Assembly (NCBI GenBank): GCA_007136565.1
Contig: SLGS01000166.1
Coordinates: forward strand, 1-7,828
Origin: Clostridia bacterium
Lineage (GTDB): Bacteria; Bacillota; Sulfobacillia; SLMV01
DNA length: 7,828 nt
Direction: 5' to 3'
In this document: positions 1 through 5,151 of the stretch, one piece after another
How the letters are laid out: every line of letters begins with the position of its first letter
Position numbering within the stretch: position 1 is the first letter of the stretch
The notes under the pieces: model-generated
The model's input: only the letters and a program-made list of their open reading frames with translations
Told to the model about the DNA's origin: nothing
Databases searched by the model: none
Program-made: the position numbers and the translations under genes

Positions 1-1104
1 CAAGGGCGTCACATCCAGCAACAATACATCCTTGACCTCTCCGGATAATACCCCGGCCTGGATGGCCGCACCCATGGCCACGACCTCATCGGGATTGATC
101 CCCTTGAAGGGGTCCTTGCCCAGTACATCCTTGACCCGCTTTTGCACCAGGGGAATCCTCGTGGAACCTCCCACCAGGATGACGCGATCTATCCCGGATG
201 TGCCGGTCCCGGCATCCTCCACGGCTCGCTTGATGGGCCCAACTGTCTTCTCCACTAGATCCGAAACGAGGTCTTCGAACTTGGCCCTGGTCAGGGCCAA
301 TTCCAGGTGCTTGGGACCGGAGGCATCCGCGGTGATGAATGGTAAACTAATATTGGTCTGCAGGGTGGTACTCAGTTCTATCTTGGCCTTCTCGGCGGCC
401 TCCAACAGCCTCTGGGCGGCCTGTCGGTCCTTGGAGAGATCTATTCCCTGGTCCTTTTTGAACTCCTCGACCATCCAGTCCTTCACGCGCTCGTCGAAAT
501 CGTCCCCACCCAGCAGGTTGTCCCCGCTGGTGGCCTTGACCTCGAATACGCCGTCCCCCAGTTCCAGGACGGAAACGTCGAAGGTACCTCCACCGAGGTC
601 GTAAACGAGTATGGTGGATTCTTCCTCGCGATCCATACCGTAGGCCAACGAGGCGGCGGTGGGCTCGTTGATTATCCGCAGCACTTCCAGGCCGGCGATT
701 TGTCCCGCATCCTTGGTTGCCTGGCGCTGGCTATCCGTGAAATACGCCGGCACGGTGATAACCGCCTGTTTGATGGTCTCTCCCAGGTACTCTTCGGCAT
801 CGCGCTTCATCTTCTGCAGGATGAAGGCCGATACTTCCTGGGGAGTATATTCCCTGTCGTCGATGGTTACTCGATGATCCGTTCCCATCTTCCGCTTGAT
901 GGAAGTTATCGTTCGTTCCGAGTTAACTACAGCCTGCCTCTTGGCGACCTGGCCCACCAGGCGCTCGCCATCCTTGGTGAATGCGACCACCGAGGGAGTG
1001 GTACGACTCCCCTCGGCGCTGGGGATAATGGTGGGCTCGCCACCTTCCATCAGTGCAACGCAAGAATTCGTAGTCCCGAGATCGATACCCAATACCTTCG
1101 CCAT
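1..1104 (-). CDS. dnaK: Molecular chaperone DnaK (Hsp70), N-terminal 368 residues, cut by window edge
   Basis: This is the cytoplasmic ATP-dependent Hsp70 chaperone, which binds exposed hydrophobic peptide segments and cycles with DnaJ and GrpE. Seen: the protein starts MAKVLGIDLGTTNSCVAL (phosphate-binding loop 1), with VYDLGGGTFDVSVLE near residue 170 (phosphate loop 2) and ILVGGSTRIPLVQ near 310 (adenosine motif); these are the three Hsp70 signatures. The visible part ends in VLLLDVTPL, the linker between the ATPase and substrate-binding domains, so the window holds the complete nucleotide-binding domain and nothing of the peptide-binding domain or lid. Around residues 65-110 (SIKRKMGT followed shortly by YTPQEVSAFIL) the insert known from proteobacterial DnaK is absent. 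The ATG lies one base after the grpE stop; its ribosome site AGGGAGGA is inside the last grpE codons, implying translational coupling. It is the third gene of the CIRCE operon; dnaJ may follow outside the window. Confidence 0.98.
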   Translation of the reverse strand, partial: MAKVLGIDLGTTNSCVALMEGGEPTIIPSAEGSRTTPSVVAFTKDGERLVGQVAKRQAVVNSERTITSIKRKMGTDHRVTIDDREYTPQEVSAFILQKMKRDAEEYLGETIKQAVITVPAYFTDSQRQATKDAGQIAGLEVLRIINEPTAASLAYGMDREEESTILVYDLGGGTFDVSVLELGDGVFEVKATSGDNLLGGDDFDERVKDWMVEEFKKDQGIDLSKDRQAAQRLLEAAEKAKIELSTTLQTNISLPFITADASGPKHLELALTRAKFEDLVSDLVEKTVGPIKRAVEDAGTGTSGIDRVILVGGSTRIPLVQKRVKDVLGKDPFKGINPDEVVAMGAAIQAGVLSGEVKDVLLLDVTPL

Positions 1105-1105
1105 A

Positions 1106-1708
1106 TCAACGTTCCTCCCTAGCTTCTTCGTTCCGATCGCCCGAAGAAGATTCGTCGTCATCGGCACCCCCGCGTGCCACGAGAACCCGGGCGGGCCTGA
1201 GCAGATTGTCCTCCATGGCGTATCCCGTGCTGACCTCTTCGATTATGATCCCATCGGGCAGTCGGTCCGAGGGTACGTAATCGATGGCCTCGTGCCAGTT
1301 GGGATCGAACTGCTCTCCCCGGCACGAGATCTTGAATACGCCCATGCTCTGCAGTGAATCCTCCGCCTTATCGAGGATCTGTTTCACCCCAAGCCGCACC
1401 GGATCCTCGGCTCGGTCTCCGGTGCTTTCGATGACCTGGCGCAGGTCATCGATGATGGGCAGGAAGCGACACACTATTTCGCCCATCATTCTCGTCTCCA
1501 TCTTACCCATGAGCCGCTCGTTGCGTTTCTTTAGGTTCTGATAATCTGCTCGGGCTCGGGCCAACGAATCCTTGTAGGATTCGACTTCGGATCGCAGTTC
1601 GTCGTTTTCGCTTTCCAGATCGCGAATTAGGGCATACAGTTCCTCGTTCGACGACCCTTCGTCGGGGCACTTACAATCATCTCTCACTTCGTTGTCCTCT
1701 TGCGACAC
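1106..1708 (-). CDS. grpE: GrpE nucleotide exchange factor for DnaK
   Basis: GrpE is a dimeric cytoplasmic cochaperone that opens the DnaK ATPase cleft and releases ADP. The 200-residue length is normal for the family. Seen: an acidic, probably disordered N-terminus (about 1-20); a long charged helix suited to the dimer coiled coil (about 21-75, including the family-like ARADYQNLKKR); the four-helix region (about 75-125, FLPIIDDLRQVIES); and the C-terminal beta domain with FDPNWHEAI (about 134-142) and the family signature LRPARVLVARG (170-180). The tail after 180 is a highly charged Asp/Glu/Ser/Arg extension. The start is GTG, preceded at 7 bases by GGGAGG. It lies 105 bases downstream of hrcA and one base upstream of dnaK. 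Oddity: a Cys-Lys-Cys pair at residues 12-14 in the disordered N-terminus, with further Cys at 80 and 129. Confidence 0.97.
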   Translation of the reverse strand: MSQEDNEVRDDCKCPDEGSSNEELYALIRDLESENDELRSEVESYKDSLARARADYQNLKKRNERLMGKMETRMMGEIVCRFLPIIDDLRQVIESTGDRAEDPVRLGVKQILDKAEDSLQSMGVFKISCRGEQFDPNWHEAIDYVPSDRLPDGIIIEEVSTGYAMEDNLLRPARVLVARGGADDDESSSGDRNEEAREER

Positions 1709-1750
1709 TCAATCAACCTCCCGACAACTACCTTTACGCCGTCCCCAAAC

Positions 1751-1789
1751 GGGCGCTCCCGGATCACCACGCGATCCGCGGGAACGCCC
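1751..1789 (-). other. Intergenic hairpin between hrcA and grpE
   Basis: The arms GGGCG/CGCCC, then TCCCG/CGGGA, then GATC/GATC form a stem of about 14 pairs with one C-A mismatch and a two-base bulge, around a loop of about 7 bases. It lies in the 105-base spacer after the hrcA stop. No T-run follows it on either strand, so it does not look like a standard intrinsic terminator. A role as a 5'-end stabiliser, processing site or partial attenuator setting grpE-dnaK levels against hrcA is inference only. Confidence 0.6.
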
Positions 1790-1813
1790 GATCGATCAAT
1801 AAAGACCGAAGAC

Positions 1814-2839
1814 TCAATCTCTTTCGTCGAGGACTTCTCCGACGGCTTCGGTGACCGTCTTGAGTAATCCCATCACTCTACCGTAATCCATACGACGCGG
1901 TCCGACCACGCTCATTCTCCCGGCCGGCCTCCCGCCGATGTAGTAGACTGCGGAGACGAGGCTGCATTCCCTCATGTCCTCTGTATCGCTTTCGGACCCG
2001 ATGAGGGCGGCCAAGCCATCTCCGGAAAACCTATTGAGCAAATCCCTGATCAGGGACCTCTTCGCCAGGGCTTCGAGAACCCGCTGCGCTCGAGCGACAT
2101 CCCGGAATTCCGGATGTTTCATGATATTCGCCGCTCCATCGATGACGTAATCGGTGACTCCGCCTTCTGCGGACTTCTTGAGTAGCCCGTCGACTACATC
2201 CGCGAGCATGGAGCAGTACTTCAGTTCGCGCCTCAGGCTCTCGAGGGACGATCCCCCGAGGATCTCCGATATGGTCTGCCCCCTGAAGTGCTCGTTCAGG
2301 AGGCGCGCGGCGCGCTCCAACTCCTCGGCCGGCACATCGGGCACGTCAACCATGCGGCTTTGTACGAAGCCGTCTTCGGTGATGACCAAGACCATAACCC
2401 GTTCCGACCTCATGGGGACCAACTCGATGGTGTTGAGCACCGATTCCCCGGCATGGGGACCCGCCATGAGCGTGAGGCAATCCGTCATCTCCGACAGAAC
2501 CTTCACCGACACCCTCAGGACCGAGTCCACCTCGGAAACCTGCCTGTGGAGAGCGCCTCGGACGACCTCTAGATCCGATCGGCTGGGACGGGCGATGCGG
2601 GCCAACCGGTCCACATACACGCGATAACCCAGGTCCGATGGGATGCGGCCAGCGGAGGTGTGGGGCTGTTCCAAAAGCCCCATGCCCTCTAGATCGGCCA
2701 TCTCGTTCCTGATGGTCGCGGGGCTAACACCCAGGTCGAAATCCCTGGCAATGGTCCGAGAACCCACCGGCTGCGCGTTCATGACGTATGCCTCGACCAC
2801 GGCCTGCATGACTCTCAACTTGCGTTCATCGAGGTCCAC
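1814..2839 (-). CDS. hrcA: Heat-inducible transcription repressor HrcA
   Basis: HrcA is the dimeric repressor that binds CIRCE operators and in many bacteria needs GroEL to fold active; heat diverts the chaperonin and derepresses the operon. Seen: an N-terminal winged helix with QPVGSRTIARDF (about 23-34), the recognition-helix region VSPATIRNEMADLE (38-51) and the wing motif PHTSAGRIPSDLGYRVYVD (59-77), followed by a GAF-like and dimerisation region ending near EVLDERD. I chose the GTG at 2839 (341 residues, starting DLDERKLRVMQ) because GGAG lies 7 bases upstream. The longer reading from a TTG at 2863 adds 8 residues with no ribosome site at a useful distance. It is the first gene of the operon behind the promoter and CIRCE, so it should repress itself. 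The last residues and the stop precede the hairpin-bearing spacer before grpE. Confidence 0.97.
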   Translation of the reverse strand: MDLDERKLRVMQAVVEAYVMNAQPVGSRTIARDFDLGVSPATIRNEMADLEGMGLLEQPHTSAGRIPSDLGYRVYVDRLARIARPSRSDLEVVRGALHRQVSEVDSVLRVSVKVLSEMTDCLTLMAGPHAGESVLNTIELVPMRSERVMVLVITEDGFVQSRMVDVPDVPAEELERAARLLNEHFRGQTISEILGGSSLESLRRELKYCSMLADVVDGLLKKSAEGGVTDYVIDGAANIMKHPEFRDVARAQRVLEALAKRSLIRDLLNRFSGDGLAALIGSESDTEDMRECSLVSAVYYIGGRPAGRMSVVGPRRMDYGRVMGLLKTVTEAVGEVLDERD

Positions 2840-2846
2840 GTTTTCA

Positions 2847-2850
2847 CTCC
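2847..2850 (-). promoter_or_regulatory. hrcA ribosome binding site (decides the start)
   Basis: GGAG is followed by TGAAAAC (7 bases) and GTG. This spacing favours the GTG at 2839 over the in-frame TTG at 2863; the nearest purine-rich run before that TTG lies about 20 bases away. Confidence 0.7.
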
Positions 2851-2894
2851 GTTCGGGAAGCAAATCGCTATCTCGAGATCCAACTCCCCCTGGC

Positions 2895-2921
2895 TTAGCA
2901 CTCTAACTGCGAGAGTGCTAA
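2895..2921 (-). promoter_or_regulatory. CIRCE operator (HrcA binding site)
   Basis: The arms TTAGCACTC and GAGTGCTAA are a perfect 9-bp inverted repeat separated by exactly 9 bases (TAACTGCGA on the plus strand), identical to the CIRCE consensus. It begins a few bases downstream of the predicted transcription start and about 55 bases before the hrcA start codon. HrcA bound here should block initiation or clearance, and the same inverted repeat would also form a stem in the 5' leader of the mRNA. Confidence 0.98.
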
Positions 2922-2932
2922 CACTACACAAG

Positions 2933-2961
2933 AAAATACCACCCGCACCGAATCGTGTCAA
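2933..2961 (-). promoter_or_regulatory. Sigma-70-type promoter of the hrcA-grpE-dnaK operon
   Basis: On the minus strand a perfect -35 TTGACA (2956-2961) is separated by 17 bases from a -10 TATTTT (2933-2938). The predicted start near 2926 falls just before the CIRCE operator, the standard arrangement for HrcA control. The leader to the hrcA GTG would be about 86 bases. A consensus housekeeping promoter with a perfect CIRCE argues for repression-release control rather than an alternative heat-shock sigma factor. Confidence 0.85.
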
Positions 2962-3038
2962 TGTTGAGCGACTTCCACCGCTGCGCATCGAGGGCTATTC
3001 AGTAGGGCCATAGTTACGAAATCTCCCGCCGAGCCGAT

Positions 3039-3341
3039 TCACGAAGTACTGTGGCGCCTGAGGGACTCCATCTTGCCCTCCATGGTCAGCTCCTTGTCCC
3101 GGCGCTCATCGATCTTGATCACGGTACTCACTCGGACGGCCCCGGCATCGAAGATGGATTCCTGCATTTCCCTTATGGCGCGCAAGATCTCGTCGAGATC
3201 CCCTTCTAGGGTAGTGAACATCGAGCCCGGTTCGCACTCGATGTCCGGATACCCGTCGAGTATCCGTAGTGCCTGCGCAACGTAGTGACTAACACTGGCT
3301 TCTCCCCCGACGGGGGCCACGCTTACGGCCACTATTGCCAC
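3039..3341 (-). CDS. MTH1187/YkoF-type thiamine-binding protein (DUF77 family)
   Basis: This is a small cytoplasmic protein of a family with a ferredoxin-like fold that assembles into dimers or tetramers; members have been shown or proposed to bind thiamine or related pyrimidines, but their physiological role is poorly defined. At 100 residues it has the family's length. Seen: the N-terminal strand AIVAVSVAPVG, the SVSHYVAQAL helix (about 17-26), the TTLEGDLDEILRAI motif (about 43-56), and the C-terminal signature VRVSTVIKIDERRDKELTMEGKMESL (about 69-94), which is the most conserved part. The GTG start was chosen because AAAGGAG lies 8 bases upstream; a reading from an upstream ATG would add 11 unconserved residues and lacks such a site. 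It lies about 78 bases upstream of the heat-shock promoter with no obvious terminator between. No THI-box (TPP riboswitch) pattern is visible in its leader. Confidence 0.9.
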   Translation of the reverse strand: MAIVAVSVAPVGGEASVSHYVAQALRILDGYPDIECEPGSMFTTLEGDLDEILRAIREMQESIFDAGAVRVSTVIKIDERRDKELTMEGKMESLRRHSTS

Positions 3342-3349
3342 GGTGATCT

Positions 3350-3356
3350 CTCCTTT
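3350..3356 (-). promoter_or_regulatory. Ribosome binding site deciding the thiamine-binding protein start
   Basis: AAAGGAG with 8 bases to the GTG at 3341 places the N-terminus exactly where the family's first beta strand begins. Confidence 0.75.
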
Positions 3357-3538
3357 CAATTCATCTCGATACATTCAACCTTCGGATCAAAGGCGGCTTC
3401 CAAAGTACACGGCCAGCCGACCACATGCCCTTTCTTCCAGAAAGTCGAGCGAACATCCTTTACCCGGCCGGATAGTGCCTAAAGCGAATGATTATCAAGA
3501 CCGACAAGATCCGACGGAAGGCTTTTTGGGGGTAAGCG

Positions 3539-3568
3539 TTGATGGTCTCCTCCTGCGTGTGCTAATAT
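3539..3568 (+). promoter_or_regulatory. rpsT promoter with extended -10
   Basis: The -35-like TTGATG (3539-3544) is followed after 18 bases by TAATAT (3563-3568), preceded by TG one base away (3560-3561), which makes an extended -10. The predicted start is near 3575, right at the GGGAGG ribosome site, leaving a leader of only about 13 bases. A promoter further upstream cannot be excluded. Confidence 0.6.
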
Positions 3569-3587
3569 TCGTTGGGAGGTGAAACCA

Positions 3588-3854
3588 TTGGCAAATATTA
3601 AGTCCGCCATCAAGCGGATCAAGACTTCCGAAAAGCGCCGGATTCGCAACCGTCGCGTTAAGAGCCAACTAAGGACTTTCACGGGACACTTTGAGCGAGT
3701 TCTCTCTTCCGGCGAGGGTAATGCCGAGGAGGCACTTCGCCAGGCCGTCAAGGTGATCGACCGCGCCGCGGGCAAGGGTGTCATTCACAAGAACACCGCC
3801 GCCCGTAAAAAGGCTCGTCTTCAGCGACTCTACAATCAAAGCCAAACCGGCTGA
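3588..3854 (+). CDS. rpsT: 30S ribosomal protein S20
   Basis: S20 is a primary 16S rRNA binding protein of the small subunit, binding near the 5' and 3' minor domains as a bundle of three long helices. The 88 residues match the family length. Seen: the N-terminus MANIKSAIKRIKTSEKRRIRNRR, rich in Lys/Arg as expected, and the C-terminal signature KGVIHKNTAARKKARLQRL (about 63-81). The start is a TTG, chosen because it gives the canonical MANIKSAIKR beginning and lies 8 bases after GGAGG. The in-frame GTG three codons earlier overlaps that ribosome site. E. coli rpsT also starts with UUG, where the weak codon matters for feedback control; whether that holds here is inference. It is the only clear plus-strand gene in the window, and it converges with holA. 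Confidence 0.98.
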   Translation: MANIKSAIKRIKTSEKRRIRNRRVKSQLRTFTGHFERVLSSGEGNAEEALRQAVKVIDRAAGKGVIHKNTAARKKARLQRLYNQSQTG

Positions 3855-3909
3855 AACGCGCGCCCGTCCGCCGCGTTTTTGCTTGTTTGGCTTAAGTATA
3901 TTGAAAGAG

Positions 3910-3932
3910 CCTGCCGGGTAACGCCCGGCAGG
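3910..3932. terminator. Bidirectional terminator hairpin between rpsT and holA
   Basis: A perfect 9-bp stem, CCTGCCGGG / CCCGGCAGG, has a 5-base loop. On the plus strand it is followed by ATTTGTC and on the minus strand by CTCTTTC. Both tails are only modestly T-rich, so it can plausibly serve rpsT and holA from opposite sides. It lies 56 bases after the rpsT stop and 62 bases after the holA stop. The rest of the 140-base spacer shows nothing recognisable. Confidence 0.8.
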
Positions 3933-3994
3933 ATTTGTCGTGGTCGAACGAGAGGCCCCGCGCATCGTCCGCACCCCGCAACCCCATGTACTCC

Positions 3995-5041
3995 CTAGGG
4001 TGAAGAGTAGATCCGTCGGAGATCCACGGATTGCATATCCGCTAGCAGATCCCCGCTGGCGAGAACCGTTACGAGGCGTTGGACCCCCAGTTCCACGGGC
4101 CAAAGCCCGCGTTTAACTCCCACATCGGTGGTCAAGATCAATTCGAGCGAGCGCTCCAGATCTTCCCGTCGGAAATTCCGACTTTGGCGGGCGCATTTCT
4201 CGATCACGAAGGGATGTTGCCCGAGTTTCGACGCGATGGACTTGGGAGATTCGCCCCGATGTAGTTCGTAGCCGACGTGCCAGATCAACCTGATTTGCCT
4301 GGCCACCATGCCCAGTATCATGAACGGATCCGCACCCCGATCCATCATCTCCCCCATGACACCCACCGCGGTCTCGGCGTCGTTGGTTCCGATGGCATCC
4401 ACCAGGGCAAATATGCTCGCCTCCCCGGGGATGTTGATCACGCGGACCACATCCGATACGCCGATCTCATCCTTACCGCCGACGTGGGCTATTAGCTTTT
4501 CCAGCTCCGAGTTCAAGACCCCCAGGGATACCTCCAGGGAGCAAAGAGCACGAATCGCTTCCGGCTCCGCGCGCTTGCCCGCGCGCTTCAGCCTCGTCGC
4601 CACCCATTCCCCCAGTTCTCGCCCTCGCAGTCGATCACACTGAACGATCCCCACGTTGCGAGAGGATTTCGCCCTGGTGAATATCTTTCTCCGGCGATCG
4701 ACCTTCTCCGCCAAGCAAACCAGCACCGATCGCTCGTTCGGATTCTCCAGGTACTCGATGAGGTCTGCCTCACCGGAACCTCCAGATAAGGCCTTCGGAT
4801 CATCGATCACGATGAGCCGCGGGCGCCCGTCGAAGCTCGGCGTCATGCAGGCGGCCAGGGCATCTTCCAACTTGTCCCCGGAGAATCTCTGGTACCTCAG
4901 GGATTGACCCTCCTCGATGTCGAGGTGCAGTCCCAGTCCTCGCACGAATTCGCGGCGGAGATAACCCTCCTCGCCGAAAACGAGGTACACCGGCGCAATA
5001 TCATCGCGCCGAACCGCCTCGAGGGCCTCCCGGTAATTCAT
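3995..5041 (-). CDS. holA: DNA polymerase III delta subunit (clamp loader HolA)
   Basis: HolA is the clamp-loader 'wrench' that opens the DnaN sliding clamp within the tau/gamma-delta-delta' complex during replication. Its 348 residues match the family. Seen: the N-terminal AAA+-like domain beginning PVYLVFGEEGYLRREFV (about 17-33), the strand RLIVIDDPKALS (75-86), the YLENPNERSVLVCLAEKVDRR region (97-117), the middle domain with the ELEKLIAHVG helix (179-188), and the C-terminal collar domain with ASIFALVDAIG (208-218), GMVARQIRLIW (244-254), LGQHPFVIEK (273-282) and TDVGVKRGLWPVELGVQRLV (305-324). As usual for delta, there is no proper Walker A lysine loop. The ATG has AAGGA about 11 bases upstream. 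comEC lies 110 bases upstream on the same strand, so co-transcription is likely. This comEC-holA/rpsT arrangement is common in monoderm bacteria. Confidence 0.96.
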   Translation of the reverse strand: MNYREALEAVRRDDIAPVYLVFGEEGYLRREFVRGLGLHLDIEEGQSLRYQRFSGDKLEDALAACMTPSFDGRPRLIVIDDPKALSGGSGEADLIEYLENPNERSVLVCLAEKVDRRRKIFTRAKSSRNVGIVQCDRLRGRELGEWVATRLKRAGKRAEPEAIRALCSLEVSLGVLNSELEKLIAHVGGKDEIGVSDVVRVINIPGEASIFALVDAIGTNDAETAVGVMGEMMDRGADPFMILGMVARQIRLIWHVGYELHRGESPKSIASKLGQHPFVIEKCARQSRNFRREDLERSLELILTTDVGVKRGLWPVELGVQRLVTVLASGDLLADMQSVDLRRIYSSP

Positions 5042-5151
5042 GTACGCACCGATCCTTTCCCGGATTTTTCGGGGGCGAAGAATGCTCCCGCCCCGTCGGG
5101 TCCTACCCCGCGAACACCACGTTCTCCCTACATACTATCGCTCCCCCGGGT
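5042..5151 (-). other. comEC-holA spacer with two GC-rich hairpins
   Basis: One potential stem, GGGGCG / CGCCCC (5072-5077 with 5089-5094, 11-base loop), lies about 30 bases before holA. A second, stronger one, CTCCCCC / GGGGGAG (5141-5147 with 5155-5161, 7-base loop), overlaps the comEC stop codon. Neither is followed by a real T-run on the minus strand, so they look more like pausing or stability elements than full terminators. I see no convincing separate holA promoter. Confidence 0.45.

Larger units (their letters stand above)
3342..3587. promoter_or_regulatory. Divergent spacer between thiamine-binding protein gene and rpsT
   Basis: The spacer is about 246 bases. On the plus side it holds the rpsT promoter (3539-3568). 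On the minus side it holds the AAAGGAG ribosome site at 3350-3356. The best minus-strand promoter I can find is weak (a TTGATA-like -35 with a poor TATCCG-like -10 at 18-base spacing, about 3470-3500) and I do not call it. A small perfect hairpin, CTTTCT / AGAAAG with a 3-base loop, lies at 3430-3444. Short plus-strand reading frames here have no ribosome site or family resemblance, and I see no RNA gene. Confidence 0.5.

Noticed and set aside
32..604. Open plus-strand frame of 190 codons opposite dnaK
   Set aside because: It is antisense to strongly conserved dnaK codons, low in complexity (Ser/Thr/Pro-rich) and without a ribosome site; a codon-bias shadow.
1791..1798. Palindromic ATCGATCA-like run next to the hrcA stop as an operator
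   Set aside because: It is too short and has no second copy; expected by chance.
3342..3480. TPP riboswitch in the leader of the thiamine-binding protein gene
   Set aside because: The conserved CTGAGA and the ACC-GATCTGGATAATGCCAGC-like core are not present on the minus strand.
3285..3582. Small plus-strand frames in the spacer before rpsT
   Set aside because: They overlap the conserved minus-strand gene or the rpsT promoter and have no ribosome site or recognisable protein.
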